64,000 nt of DNA. Origin: Odontocerum albicorne (Eukaryota > Arthropoda > Insecta > Trichoptera > Odontoceridae). Numbering within the stretch: the first letter of the stretch is position 1; each line of letters opens with the position of its first letter. The translations under genes and the position numbers were made by a program. This document shows positions 20,832 to 30,770 of the stretch, piece after piece. The notes below the pieces were generated by a model, which saw only the letters and a list, made by a program, of their open reading frames with translations, had not been told where the DNA came from and ran no database searches. The stretch spans positions 14,707,327 to 14,771,326 of the forward strand of contig OX463864.1 in NCBI GenBank assembly GCA_949825065.1, written 5' to 3'.

Positions 20832-21657
20832 CAGGGGTACCCAAACAGTCGATCTCGGTGTGTTTTTAGGTAAATCTATTTCTTTCAGTGCATTTAGCAA
20901 AACAATATAATTTTTGTCGATTCTAATACGAAATACGAATAAACGACGACGAAATGAAATAAATAGTATTTTAAACGTGAAATACAGGGTGTCCCAATAA
21001 AATTTAGAACCATTTTTTTATATGGTTTAGCTCTAAAAAAATCATATGTGCCATATGTCAATCTTGCGATTAGTAAATACGGAACGCTACACGAAAGAAC
21101 AACGCGTTATTATTGTTAAAACTCATAAAAATGGGGACAATTTTGCTGAAACATTTCGTAAACTTCGTGGAATTTTCGGTCGAAATAATGGTGGTGATTT
21201 GAAGATTAATTAAAAATTTGAGAAAACTAGTTCGATTCTGGACAATAAGACACCATTGCATCCTCGTAGTGGGCGTTCACTCGAAAACATAGCCGCAGTG
21301 AAATAAAGTGTTACTGAAACCCCGGGGACATCTATTCGTAATCGTTCACAAGAATCAGACGTTTCAAGAAAACACATTGCAGCAAATTCTCGCTAAAGAT
21401 CTGGATCTGCAAGCCTACAAGATCCAACTGATCCAAGAACTCAAACCAGTAGAAAGCAAAAACTGAATCCGGCGCTGTTATTGGGACACCTTTATAAGAA
21501 TAGTTACTATAATGTATATTATTTAGTTCGTAAAAAATAATATATCAAATATTTATATTTGATTATAATTTTGTATATTTTTCAGTACACTGTTAGATCG
21601 CTTGTGTCACTCTTCAAAAAAAGAAGCCCACGTGTAAAAAAATATTGGCCAGCCCTG
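20832..21657. mobile_element. hAT-like non-autonomous element
   Basis: The left end CAGGGGTACCCAAACAGTCG and the right end, read inwards, CAGGGCTGGCCAATATTTTT are hAT-like inverted ends. The 8 bases outside them, ATATAGTG and GTATAATG, agree at six positions, consistent with an old 8-bp target duplication. No transposase frame remains. A Tc1/mariner-type element lies inside at 20985-21494, leaving about 315 bases of the hAT itself. Confidence 0.65.
20985..21494 (+). mobile_element. Deleted Tc1/mariner-type element with DUF4817-like N-terminus
   Basis: Ends GGTGTCCCAATAA (left) and TTATTGGGACACC (right) form an inverted pair. The plus strand encodes the start of an insect transposase of the DUF4817 type: YTKEQRVIIVKTHKNGDNFA, ETFRKLRGIFGRNN, then SGRSLENIAAVK and SIRNRSQESDVSRKHIA, finishing with DLQAYKIQLIQELKPVESK in another frame. 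Sequence then jumps to the 3' end, so the catalytic domain has been deleted. Several stops and frameshifts. Confidence 0.7.
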
Positions 21658-21659
21658 GT

Positions 21660-22120
21660 ATAATGGTTCTTTATATTAAAAAAAAGGTGTTTTTGTTTTT
21701 TTTTTAATGTATTGTACTTGTATTCCACCGATCGTTTATACATCAAAACGATATGGATAAATTGCTAATGCTGTGTTGTGGATAATAAAAAAATAAATTA
21801 ATAATAACTCAATATCGTTAAAAAATAAGATGTCCTACTTTCCGCCTCGCGCGATGATATGAGACAATAGCGACAAAGCCATACCAATCTCCACAGAAGA
21901 CCCGGGGTCAAATTTAATGTTTCCAATAGCAGTTGATCGTGGTGTTAACTCGTATGATGTGATGAACGGTCCGGCATGAAAAACCTCTAATAGGTGTCTC
22001 AAAAACCATTTTATGAGAATTCACTCCTCGGAGCTATACATAGTATGAGTTAGCAATAATTCAGACAGTTTTTTTAAGCAGTCTATCTAAAACTTTATTG
22101 CGTATGAACCTCTTATTATT
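21660..22120. other. No gene recognised
   Basis: AT-rich to about 21840, then mixed composition. No motif-bearing open frame. Confidence 0.45.
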
Positions 22121-22125
22121 ATTTA

Positions 22126-22657
22126 TAAAGGGTCTTTCAAATGGATAAAACACAGATGGCGTCGCGAACTTGCCTAAGTCTTGTGACATTTGAGAAGTGT
22201 AATGTATGACAGTTATAAAAATGGAGTCGTGTAAAATACAACGAAACGCTCAAATTGTTGAATTATTTTATGCATTGCGATCTCCGGAAACGGTGATGTT
22301 AATTGGCCATCAAGATCACATGATCTGACAACGTTGGACTATTTTCTCTGGGGTTACGTGAAAAGCCAGGTCTATAAGAATGACCCCCAATTAATGCTTG
22401 AACTGAAGGACGAAATTATTCGCGTTATTGGTGAGTTACAACCGCAATTATGCCAAAATGTCATCGAAATTTTTGACAAAAGAGTGGGATATCTGTGGAG
22501 CTGCAAGAGGTGGACATTTGACAGATTTGTTTTTTTTTTGTGTTTAAATGTCATACATTATACTACAATGACCAATAAAAAGTTTTTTTGAAATCAAAGA
22601 AAATTGTGTGTTTTATTCAAGAATTAAAAAACACCGCTCAATTCGAAAGACCCTTTA
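22126..22657 (+). mobile_element. Deleted Tc1/mariner-superfamily element
   Basis: Ends AAAGGGTCTTTCAAATGG and CGAAAGACCCTTTA are inverted, each next to TATA. A short start (MESCKIQRNAQIVELFYALR-like, from 22221) runs straight into the last part of a DDE transposase: WPSRSHDLTTLDYFLWGYVK, SQVYKNDPQ, ELKDEIIRVIGELQPQL, DKRVGYLWSC (22295-22520). The WP-SxDLTxxDYFLWG motif carries the second catalytic aspartate of this group. Most of the catalytic domain has been lost between residues 25 and 30, so this 532-bp element is non-autonomous. Confidence 0.75.
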
Positions 22658-22962
22658 TACGAGTATGCACCCATTTTGTTGCTGTCAAAGAACCTATATT
22701 TATTTGTTTGAGGTTGTATTTGCGGGTTTACTTTCTTTTTGCCATTTATTTATTTTCTGTTTTTTCTTTCTTTATCTACATGTGCAAGGGTGTGGGCTGA
22801 AAAACATCTGGTGTCCTCGCGGCTGGGCTCGCCCTATATTGGTGGGGGTGTATCTAGGCCGGGGGATGTTATGAGATGAGGCCAGACCTTTTGATAGCGT
22901 CTCTTTTGATTTTTTTTCTGCTATTTATCTTGAGATATACGAGTATATGTGATTTTGGAATG
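22658..22962. other. No gene recognised
   Basis: A T-rich stretch, then a GC-richer piece (22780-22880) with CTCGCGGCTGGGCTCGCCCT. Two overlapping frames here show only hydrophobic residues. Unassigned. Confidence 0.4.
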
Positions 22963-23130
22963 TATTATGTGTTAACATAAGTTGTGTCCGTTTTTTTTTC
23001 AAATTTAAAAATGAGCACCAAAAATAAAACAAAATGGTAAAGGGTGTACGTCATTCGAAAGAAAATTTTCTACTCTACAAGATATTGTGTTTGCTTTTAC
23101 GTTACATACATTATTTTATTTGATTACAAG

Positions 23131-23455
23131 TGTGGTGGTATGCCTGCAACTCGCTACTCGCTTCCGCTCGGTGCAGCGGACGGCCCCCCACGCCGGCAGT
23201 CGAGTTTAGTGCGCGCGGCGAATGCACGCGCATTCTTCGATCTACTTCCCGCGCTTCTCTGCCATAAACTATTACGTTACGAATTAAACAAACAATTAAC
23301 TTTAATCTATAGTATACGTTATCTGATTGTAAATTGACTTTGTGACTGTTGTGTAAAAAACGTGCATCCTCAAATAAAACTTTAATGGTGATTTAATTGT
23401 GTTTTGTTATCTACCTATCGACGGACCCAACTGTGTGTAGTGACAGCTACCTACA
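23131..23455 (+). repeat. 5' LTR
   Basis: Begins TGTGGTGGTATGCC and ends GCTACCTACA directly before the primer-binding site. The first 90 bases are GC-rich; an AATAAAAC possible polyadenylation signal lies near 23374. No clear TATA box is visible. It is identical by eye to the 3' LTR over about 300 bases, but the last 20 bases differ at about five positions. Confidence 0.92.
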
Positions 23456-23456
23456 T

Positions 23457-23474
23457 TGGTGACACCGACCAAGA
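23457..23474 (+). promoter_or_regulatory. Primer-binding site, tRNA-Trp-like
   Basis: TGGTGACACCGACC begins two bases after the 5' LTR. It resembles the complement of the 3' end of tRNA-Trp (TGGTGACCCCGACG, from general knowledge), with a C to A difference in the middle. tRNA-Trp priming is typical of CsRn1-type elements. Confidence 0.75.
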
Positions 23475-23490
23475 ATACGACAAATACGAA

Positions 23491-24282
23491 ATGCAATCGG
23501 AAAACGTGGAAGTTTTTCGCGTCGGCGTACGTATTCCACCCTTTTGGCCCGAAGAACCGGCACTTTGGTTCGCTCAGGTCGAAGGTCAGTTTGTTCTGTC
23601 AAATATCACAAATGACGCTACAAAGTTTTACTACGTGACTGCGCAACTGGATCACCAATATGCAGCCGAGGTGAAAGATATTATCACTGCACCACCGGAT
23701 TCCGACAAGTATGACAAGCTTAAAAGTCAACTCATCAAACGGCTGTCGGCTTCGCAGGAAAAAAAGGTAAAGCAGTTATTAATGCATGAGCAGCTCGGAG
23801 ATCGCAAACCGTCTCAATTCTTGCGTCATTTGCAAGATTTGGCTGGCCCGTCTGTACCTAAAGACTTTCTTAAGACCATATGGTCTAGTAGATTACCGCA
23901 AAATATACAAACTGTAATCGCGTCACAGCCCGATTTAAATTTAGATAAGCTAGCAGACTTAGCCGATAAAATTAATGAGATCGCGCCAACGACTCCTCAA
24001 GTGTGTGTCGCAGAAGCAAGCTCATCTAATAATGTTATCAGCGACATGGCAAAACAAATAAGTGAGTTGACAAAACAGGTGCAAGCACTTTCCTCTCAAG
24101 TTAAAAATACCTCTCGTTATGGATCACACTCGCGCCATCGCCAACGTAGCCGTTCACATTCTAGGCAAACACGACCAAACTCTTCACATTGTTGGTATCA
24201 TACCAAGTTTGGTACACAAGCAAAGAGATGCACAAAGCCTTGTTCGTACGAGTCGGAAAACTCTCAGGGCAGCCGGAAGTAG
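23491..24282 (+). CDS. gag: Gag polyprotein of the LTR retrotransposon
   Basis: 263 residues from the ATG at 23491; the open frame extends upstream into the LTR (to 23404), but that start lies before the primer site. The product packages element RNA. Early residues include [20 protein letters not shown], then [20 protein letters not shown], the conserved N-terminal block of this gag family. [20 protein letters not shown] and [14 protein letters not shown] follow. A basic [13 protein letters not shown] stretch precedes a finger [18 protein letters not shown], spacing C-x2-H-x9-C-x3-C as in CsRn1 rather than the usual retroviral CCHC knuckle. It overlaps pol by 94 bases in a different frame. 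No internal stop. Confidence 0.92.
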   Translation: MQSENVEVFRVGVRIPPFWPEEPALWFAQVEGQFVLSNITNDATKFYYVTAQLDHQYAAEVKDIITAPPDSDKYDKLKSQLIKRLSASQEKKVKQLLMHEQLGDRKPSQFLRHLQDLAGPSVPKDFLKTIWSSRLPQNIQTVIASQPDLNLDKLADLADKINEIAPTTPQVCVAEASSSNNVISDMAKQISELTKQVQALSSQVKNTSRYGSHSRHRQRSRSHSRQTRPNSSHCWYHTKFGTQAKRCTKPCSYESENSQGSRK

Positions 24283-27200
24283 CGGCCAGCGACTGCCCAT
24301 CACAAACAGGCCGCCTTTTCATCACCGATCGTGCATCAAAAATGGCATTTCTCGTTGACACTGGGTCAGATTTATGTGTTTTTCCTCGCACTGCTATGAA
24401 GGCGTCCTGCACGAAAACGGATTTTCAGTTGATCGCAGCTAACAACTCTATCATCCAGACATATGGCCCCGTACGACTAAGCCTAGATCTAGGCCTTAGG
24501 CGAAATTTCACTTGGAGCTTCACTATAGCTGATGTTGCTAAGCCCATAATCGGCGTAGACTTTTTAAGTTTTTACAACTTGCTTGTAGATACGCGACATC
24601 AGCGCCTTATTGATGGAACTACGACGCTATTTGTTACTGCACTTCAACAGAAGAAGAACGAGGATGTGGCTTCCATCAAGGCTATTGCAGGCGAGACTGA
24701 ATTCCACGAGATCCTGAGAGAATTTCCAGAGATCACCAAACCTGCAGGTACGTCAGCTCCTTCTAAGCATAATACCATGCATTTTATTAGGACTACGCCT
24801 GGTCCACCTGTTAAATGCAGACCACGTCGCTTGGATCCTGAACGCTTACGACTAGCGAAAAAAGAGTTCGAGGACTTAGTAGCCAGTGGCATAGCTAGAC
24901 CTTCTGAGAGTTCTTGGTCATCAGCACTACACATGGTTAAAAAAAAAACCGACGGCTGGCGACCCTGCGGAGACTACAGAGCTCTCAACGCTCGCACCAT
25001 CCCCGACAGATACCCTGTCCGTCACATCCAGGATTTTTCTCTCCAGATTCATGGATCCAAGGTATTCTCAACCGTAGACCTGGTCAAGGCCTATAATCAG
25101 ATAAGGGTTAATCCTGATGATATTCCGAAAACCGCACTTACTACACCTTTCGGCCTCTTTGAATACCCATTCATGAACTATGGTTTAAGAAACGCTAGTC
25201 AAACTTTCCAACGCTTCATCGACGAAGTGCTCAGAGGCTTGGATTTTTGCTATTCCTTCGTCGACGATATCCTCGTGTTTTCTCCATCAATAGAGCTCCA
25301 TAAACACCATCTACGCCAGCTATTTAATCGCCTCAAGGAGTATGGTGTATTAATAAACACAAACAAATGCGTTTTTGGTGAATCAGAGGTAACATTCCTC
25401 GGATATCACGTCTCAACCGCTGGTACTAAGCCATTGGACAGCAAAGTTCAGGTTATTGAAGACTTTCCTACTCCAAAAACTGTCAAAGAACTCCGTCGAT
25501 TCTTGGGAATGCTGAATTTTTATCGTCGCTTTATTCCCAATGCTGCGCAGATTCAAGCGCCACTCAATTCTTTGTTAGCTGGACAAAAAGTCAAGGGTTC
25601 ACAGCCAGTTCACATGTCACCCGAACTATTAGCTTCCTTTGAGGAGAGTAAAAAGGCACTGGCATCCGCAACGCTACTGGCACACCCGCAAGTAACAGCA
25701 GAGCTGTCTATCACCACTGATGCATCAGATGTTGCGATGGGCGGTGTTCTTCAACAAAAAAAAAATAACAGTTGGGAACCACTTGGATTTTTCTCACGAA
25801 AGTTGAGTTCCGCTCAAAAAAAATACAGTCCGTATGACCGGGAGTTGCTAGCCGTTTACGAAACCATCAAACATTTTCGTTACATGGTAGAAGCAAGAAA
25901 TTTTATAATTTTCACGGATCACAAGCCACTCACTTTCGCTTTCTCCACACCACGTGAGAAATCCTCTCCAAGGCAATTCAGATATCTGGACTACATATCG
26001 CAATTTTCGACTGACATTCGTTACATCCCTGGAAAAGATAATATGGTAGCAGACACACTATCCAGAATCGAGGAAATAGCCTTAGGAATAGATTACAAGG
26101 CACTTGCTCGTTCTCAAGATACAGACCTGGAACTTCAACAGTTTTTGACAAATGACTCATCGTCATTAAAATTGCAAAAAGTCGCAACTTCAATGTCGAA
26201 AATACCAGTTTATTGCGACGTTTCTACGAATTTTCCAAGACCATTTGTCACAACTAGTTACAGACGTCAAGTTTTCGACATGCTGCACAATTTAAGCCAC
26301 CCAGGGCGTACAGCTACAGTGCGGCTGGTCACCGAGCGTTTCATTTGGCCAGGGATTCGCCGAATCTGTAGAGAGTGGGCAAAGGAATGCATGCACTGTC
26401 AACGGTGCAAAGTAACGCGTCACACATCCGCTCCACTTTCCACTTTTCCTAGTCCTTCCTCGAGGTTCGAACACATCCACCTCGACCTCATAGGGCCGCT
26501 AACCGTTTCGGCTGATTACAGGTACTGCCTCACCGTCATCGACAGATTTACACGATGGCCTGAAGCATACCCACTCACTGACATCACTGCCGAGACCTGC
26601 GCGAAGGCATTGGTTTCTGGGTGGATAGCTAGGTTTGGATGCCCAGCTAGAATCACTACGGATCGAGGGCGGCAATTTGAATCTCACCTCTTCAAATCTA
26701 TCACGAAGTTAGTTGGCGCACACCACTATGCCACTACATCGTTCCATCCGTCTGCTAATGGCTTGATAGAGCGCCTCCATCGACAGCTGAAGGCAGCCAT
26801 CATGTGCCATGCTGATTCACAGTGGACCGAGTCTCTTCCCTTAGTCCTACTTGGCATACGCAGCGCCTGGAAGGAGGATCTACAAGTTTCACCAGCAGAG
26901 CTAGTATACGGCGAACCTTTACGTTTACCAGGTCAATTTATTTCACCTACGGATGACCACCTAGCCGCCGATATACTAAACTTTTCCACAAGACTCAGCA
27001 GCTACATGGCCAAACTATCGCCTAAACCAACGTCATGGCACCGAAATGGACCATTTTATATTCCACGGGACCTTAATGAGACGTCACACGTGCTGGTGCG
27101 ACAAGATCACGTTCGAAGATCGCTGGAACCACCCTATGTCGGACCATACAGAATTTTAAAACGCAGTCCAAAATTTTTCAAGCTTAATATTAAAGGCAAA

Positions 27201-27362
27201 CCAATAAATGTTTCCATAGATCGTTTGAAAGCTGCATATACGGTAAAAGAGACTGATTTACAAGTTGAACCGACACCAATTCAAGTTCCATCATCCACCA
27301 CAAATGAAAAACGTACACGTAGCGGAAGGAAAGTACATTTCCCAGAGTACTATCGATCGTAG
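24189..27362 (+). CDS. pol: Pol polyprotein: protease, reverse transcriptase, RNase H, integrase
   Basis: An open frame of 1057 codons, in the -1 frame relative to gag; the first ATG is probably not used, and translation is likely reached by frameshifting in the overlap. Residue numbers are from that ATG. Protease active site FLVDTGSD (D57). Reverse transcriptase with FVDDILVF (357-360). RNase [11 protein letters not shown] (D511). Integrase zinc site H700, H704, C734, C737; catalytic D766 (HLDLIGPL), D825 ([10 protein letters not shown]), E861 ([12 protein letters not shown]), a D-35-E spacing. C-terminal GPY/F-type motif YVGPYRIL follows. No stop or visible lesion in these motifs; no chromodomain seen. 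Confidence 0.95.
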   Translation: MLVSYQVWYTSKEMHKALFVRVGKLSGQPEVAASDCPSQTGRLFITDRASKMAFLVDTGSDLCVFPRTAMKASCTKTDFQLIAANNSIIQTYGPVRLSLDLGLRRNFTWSFTIADVAKPIIGVDFLSFYNLLVDTRHQRLIDGTTTLFVTALQQKKNEDVASIKAIAGETEFHEILREFPEITKPAGTSAPSKHNTMHFIRTTPGPPVKCRPRRLDPERLRLAKKEFEDLVASGIARPSESSWSSALHMVKKKTDGWRPCGDYRALNARTIPDRYPVRHIQDFSLQIHGSKVFSTVDLVKAYNQIRVNPDDIPKTALTTPFGLFEYPFMNYGLRNASQTFQRFIDEVLRGLDFCYSFVDDILVFSPSIELHKHHLRQLFNRLKEYGVLINTNKCVFGESEVTFLGYHVSTAGTKPLDSKVQVIEDFPTPKTVKELRRFLGMLNFYRRFIPNAAQIQAPLNSLLAGQKVKGSQPVHMSPELLASFEESKKALASATLLAHPQVTAELSITTDASDVAMGGVLQQKKNNSWEPLGFFSRKLSSAQKKYSPYDRELLAVYETIKHFRYMVEARNFIIFTDHKPLTFAFSTPREKSSPRQFRYLDYISQFSTDIRYIPGKDNMVADTLSRIEEIALGIDYKALARSQDTDLELQQFLTNDSSSLKLQKVATSMSKIPVYCDVSTNFPRPFVTTSYRRQVFDMLHNLSHPGRTATVRLVTERFIWPGIRRICREWAKECMHCQRCKVTRHTSAPLSTFPSPSSRFEHIHLDLIGPLTVSADYRYCLTVIDRFTRWPEAYPLTDITAETCAKALVSGWIARFGCPARITTDRGRQFESHLFKSITKLVGAHHYATTSFHPSANGLIERLHRQLKAAIMCHADSQWTESLPLVLLGIRSAWKEDLQVSPAELVYGEPLRLPGQFISPTDDHLAADILNFSTRLSSYMAKLSPKPTSWHRNGPFYIPRDLNETSHVLVRQDHVRRSLEPPYVGPYRILKRSPKFFKLNIKGKPINVSIDRLKAAYTVKETDLQVEPTPIQVPSSTTNEKRTRSGRKVHFPEYYRS

Positions 27363-27365
27363 TAA

Positions 27366-27385
27366 CGATCTCAGCGAGGGAGTAC
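27366..27385 (+). promoter_or_regulatory. Polypurine tract
   Basis: The sequence CAGCGAGGGAGTAC immediately precedes the 3' LTR and contains a short purine run (GCGAGGGAG), where plus-strand DNA synthesis would be primed. It is shorter and less pure than most polypurine tracts. Confidence 0.6.
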
Positions 27386-27709
27386 TGTGGTGGTATGCCT
27401 GCAACTCGCTACTCGCTTCCGCTCGGTGCAGCGGACGGCCCCCCACGCCGGCAGTCGAGTTTAGTGCGCGCGGCGAATGCACGCGCATTCTTCGATCTAC
27501 TTCCCGCGCTTCTCTGCCATAAACTATTACGTTACGAATTAAACAAACAATTAACTTTAATCTATAGTATACGTTATCTGATTGTAAATTGACTTTGTGA
27601 CTGTTGTGTAAAAAACGTGCATCCTCAAATAAAACTTTAATGGTGATTTAATTGTGTTTTGTTATCTACCTATCGACGGACCCAACTGTGTACGGTAACA
27701 ATACCTACA
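27386..27709 (+). repeat. 3' LTR
   Basis: 324 bases, starting TGTGGTGGTATGCC and ending AATACCTACA, then the CAAG target repeat. It matches the 5' LTR throughout except the last 20 bases (CGGTAACAATACC here against GTAGTGACAGCTACC there). Confidence 0.92.
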
Positions 27710-27721
27710 CAAGCCTTCAAA

Positions 27722-28087
27722 ATGGAATATCAAGTAGACAAAAGTGAGCATTTTCGACACCTCCTTCTGTTCGCGTTCAATCGAGGGAATAAAGCTGCTT
27801 GCGCTATTTGCGAAGTGTACGGTGGATATGCTATGAATGAAAGGATAGCTCGTCGATGGTTTTTGCGTTTCAAAGACGGTAATTTCGACCTGAAAGACGT
27901 GGATCGTTTCGGACGACCAGTGGACTTCGATGAGGACCGCTTAAACCATGTTATTCATGAAAATCCCCTTCAAACCACCTTAGAATTGGCTGAGCAGATA
28001 AATTGTAGTCACATGACTGTATACTGCTATCTTAAATCAATAGGAAAAGTCCAGAAGTTTGGCGCGCTTGGGTTTCACATGTTTTGA
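27722..28087 (+). pseudogene. mariner transposase N-terminus, left arm of the palindrome
   Basis: Starts with ATG at 27722 (MEYQVDKSEHFRHLLLFAFN). The paired helix-turn-helix region contains NRGNKAACAICEVYGGYAMN (three residues shorter than in the 2.6-kb copy), RWFLRFKDGNFDLKDVDRFG, RPVDFDEDRLNHVIHE, LQTTLELAEQINCSHMTV and GKVQKFGALGFHMF. The frame ends at 28087, and the sequence turns back on itself at about 28113. It could make a DNA-binding fragment only. Its leader is cut by the LTR element. Confidence 0.8.
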
Positions 28088-28115
28088 TTGAAAACAACAA
28101 AAATCAATTGTCGAA

Positions 28116-28510
28116 CGTTGATTTTTGTTGTTTTTACTCAAAACATGTGGAACCCAAGCGCCGAACTTTTGGACTTTTCCCATTGATTTAAGATGACGGT
28201 GTACAGTCATGTGACTACAATTCATCTACTCAGCCAATTCTACGGTGGTTTGAAGGAGATCTTCATGAATAATATGGTTTAAGTGGTCCTCGTCGAAGTC
28301 CACTGGTTGTCCGGAACGCTCCATGTCTTTCAGGACGAAATTACCGTGTTTGAAACGCAAAAACCATCGACGAGCTGTCCTTTCATTCATAGCATCTTCA
28401 CCGTACACTTTGCAAATATCGCGAGCACCTTTGGCAGCTTTATTCCCTCGATTGAAGGCGAACAGAAGGAGGTGTCAAAAATGCTCACTTTCGTCTACTT
28501 AACATTCCAT
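28116..28510 (-). pseudogene. mariner transposase N-terminus, right arm of the palindrome
   Basis: The mirror copy on the minus strand reads YGEDAMNERTARRWFLRFKH, GNFVLKDMERSGQPVDFDED, HLNHIIHEDLLQTTVELAE, a stop, then MNCSHMTVHRHLKSMGKVQK and FGAWVPHVLSKNNKNQRSTI before the turn. A short deletion breaks the frame near the start. Compared with the left arm it keeps some consensus residues that the left arm has lost, and the reverse is also true. Confidence 0.8.
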
Positions 28511-28689
28511 TTTGAAGGCTTGTAATCAAATAAAATAATTCATGTAACGTAAAAGCAAACACAATATCTTATAGAGCAGAAAAATTAATTTTCTTTCGAA
28601 TGACGTATAACCTTCACCATTTTGTTTTACTTTTGGTGCTCATTTTTAAATTTGAAAAGAACGGACACAACTTATGTTAACACCCAATA

Positions 28690-29335
28690 TTTATATATGT
28701 ACATACTATGTTGCCATCAATAAACCTATATATTTATATTTATTTATTAGATAATAGAATTGTTTGTGATAGAAAAGTGATGATTACTTACTATGGCAAA
28801 TGTAAAATGCAATGAACTTATCTCAAATAAATCATTTTCAATATTGTTTGAAACTAAAAACTATTGAAAACGTGGTAATATTGTCACATTCCGTCGTTAC
28901 GTTATAATACCCGTGATTCATTCGATAGTAAACGTACACGTATGTACGTAGGAAAAAAATTAAAAAAATAAAAACTATTAGCGATAACGTGAGCTTGTAC
29001 GTACAAAATCGTACGTGGTCGTATGAACAAATACCATATTACTTGTATAACTTGTCACATGTTCATTTGTATATAAAGACACTGTTGTGTCGTTAATTAA
29101 ATAAAATAAATAAATAAATGTCAAATTTCGTCGGGAGTTGTTACGTCACAAGCTTAAGATCGATTTATTCGGTTGATTATTCATATTGTTTTTGCAAATT
29201 TATAACAAGTAGACGAAATATAGAAATGTTTCGAAATTTTGGCTCAATTATTTTATACAATACATAAAAAGAAAAAAAACTAGGTACGGCCCTATAAAAA
29301 ATCATATGCAATATGTGTGTTGTTCATACTTAAAT
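28690..29335. other. AT-rich, no gene recognised
   Basis: A stretch at 28920-29050 is rich in CGTACG-type words (AAACGTACACGTATGTACGT). An AATAAATAAATAAATG run at 29100 looks like the tail of a LINE, but the sequence before it matches nothing else here. Confidence 0.45.
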
Positions 29336-29339
29336 TTCG

Positions 29340-29440
29340 AAATATTCATCATAATAATCATCTCCATCACGTCATTTTCCTATAGGGTAGGCAGAGACAA
29401 CAGGTCTTCAATTCATTCTATCTTGGCTGACATATTATCG
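29340..29440 (-). mobile_element. RT-A 3' end fragment
   Basis: ATCATCTCCATCACGTCATT, then CTATAGGGTAGGCAGAGACA and CAATTCATTCTATCTTGGCT, is the RT-A 3' end in reverse orientation. Only about 100 bases are present. Confidence 0.6.
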
Positions 29441-29720
29441 CCTTTCAATATCGCACGTTATGCGGCCATTCGACTTGAACAAGCTTTCAAGATAAGAAAA
29501 ATCAACTTGCTCTAATGCGTGAATGTGGCATTAGCGAGGAAACGTCGGGTCATATATTTTTTGAATGACCACTAAATAATGCGTATCCGACCTTTTATGA
29601 AAATCTCATTATGCATAATAACCCTATGCCAATAAACATGAAAAAGTTCATTAAAAACTTGTCTCTCTCCGTTTGCAGAGGTTAAAAAAATTATACTGTC
29701 TAATGCAATAAATATATAAA
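29440..29720 (+). pseudogene. Non-LTR retrotransposon C-terminal fragment
   Basis: On the plus strand an ECGISEETSGHIFFE stretch (29525-29565) followed by PLNNAYPTFYENLI and FIKNLSLSVCRG-like residues resembles the cysteine/histidine C-terminal region (C-G-x-E-T-x-x-H-I-F-x-E/D-C-P) of Jockey-type LINEs. It is broken by stops, and no polymerase part precedes it. A ATATATAAAAT run may be its tail. Confidence 0.5.
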
Positions 29721-29749
29721 ATCAATAATCTTATTTGATGAACGTGGTA

Positions 29750-30180
29750 TGATTCTTGATTTTGATAGCGAGAGCGTACAGTGTTTGCGTTTCTAGAACA
29801 CAGTCTGTATTCTTAATGAACGTAATCAACTCATTATTGCTCACTGTCTGAGAACACCTAAATTTGAGTGAAAATCAATTAAAAAAACTTATTGTAACTT
29901 GTTTTATGAAACTGTTTATTCAACTTAGTGAACATCTGGCAAACACATATATTCCCAATATTTCACCGCTGCTCGTTGAAGTTGTCTCCTCCGTCCCCAC
30001 AATCCCCAACACGATTTTTTTACCGTTAGAAGTGTGTATGTCGGTACCAGTTCGAACATAATTCGGTCTTGTTTGTGCTCCCCTGATGATGAGGAGACAA
30101 ACCTTGAAACCGGTAGGGTTTTATCGTTACAAAAAGCGGAATAAATAGTGTTTGATTAAACAAATTACAATGTCTTTTAA
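29750..30180 (+). pseudogene. Penelope-like element 3' end
   Basis: The frame 29864-30061 ends SEHLANTYIPNISPLLVEVV...PVRT, which aligns with the residues that follow the GIY-YIG domain at 44.2-44.6 kb (SEHLLNSYFPKISPLLAEII). The shared 3' sequence follows: CCCTGATGATGAGGAGACAA, GAAACCGGTAGGGTTTTATC and GGAATAAATAGTGTTTGAT. The GIY-YIG part is not present in readable form. Confidence 0.6.
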
Positions 30181-30504
30181 CCTCCATAATATTAAAGCCA
30201 TAACTTTAAATAATACAAAAAAACTTAGCTGTAATATTTTGTTTTTCACAACATTTTACACACTTTCAATAAGGCAAACGTTTTTCTTAAGAAAACGTAT
30301 TATTTATGTATTGTAAAATGAAATTTTATGTCAAAGTCAATGGGGGACTAAAACATATATCATATGATATACTTGAACCGGACAGTGTTAAAATTTGTTA
30401 AGATTATAGTACACAACAGTGTTTTAGTACTACTTTTGATGTATGGGAGTGAAACATGGTCTTAGAAAAATACTAAGAGGAACCGAATTAATGCTGTAGA
30501 AATG

Positions 30505-30770
30505 TCATCTAGTACGTATCATCAATGGTAGCCCTTTGATCTATAGTATGACACACGTTTGGGGCTTAGTTGCTAACATAGCCATATAAAAAAAAACTGA
30601 TATTTATTCACTCTTTTCCCTCAACATTAATTCTTACGCTCTCCCTCAACACTCGTCCGTTTTGTACCCCTCAACATTCATTCTGATAGCGTCTCTCAAC
30701 AATCAATTCATACTTATGGTACCCCTCAATATTCATTTTAATGGTATCTTACATTTATTATTATGGTGCA
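30505..30770 (+). repeat. SINE-like unit followed by a degenerate 25-bp array
   Basis: Begins GTACGTATCATCAATGGTAG, CCCTTTGATCTATAG, then GGCTTAGTTGCTAACATAGC and an A run. About six copies of a loose TACCCCTCAACATTCATTCT-type unit follow. The same order is at 32505-33190. It interrupts an RT-A copy. Confidence 0.65.

Larger units (their letters stand above)
23131..27709 (+). mobile_element. Gypsy-type (CsRn1-like) LTR retrotransposon, 4.58 kb, structurally complete
   Basis: A complete element: LTRs of 325 and 324 bp starting TGTGG and ending CTACA, primer-binding site, gag, pol and polypurine tract. The 4-bp target duplication CAAG flanks it (23127-23130 and 27710-27713). Removing it rejoins GATTACAAG to CCTTCAAAATGG, exactly as in the uninterrupted mariner arm at 28510-28530. 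The class assignment rests on domain order (protease, reverse transcriptase, RNase H, integrase), a tRNA-Trp-like primer site and a C-H-C-C gag finger, features of the CsRn1 group. No env-like frame follows pol. Confidence 0.95.
22965..28687. mobile_element. Palindromic mariner: two 5' halves head to head, split by an LTR element
   Basis: Both outer ends are the same mariner 5' terminus (TGTTAACATAAGTTGTGTCC), each bordered by TA (22963-22964 and 28688-28689). The left arm is 22965-23130 plus 27714-28113; the right arm is 28114-28687 in reverse. Each arm is the first 570 bases of a mariner: leader, ATG and transposase helix-turn-helix region, stopping at the same internal position within a few bases. 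The catalytic half is absent from both. An LTR retrotransposon sits in the left leader. The two arms now differ by an estimated several to ten per cent, so the duplication is not recent. Confidence 0.85.

Noticed and set aside
23404..23490. Earlier gag start at 23404
   Set aside because: That ATG is in the LTR, before the primer-binding site; the 29 extra residues would include the primer-site translation. The ATG at 23491 starts just before the conserved gag block.
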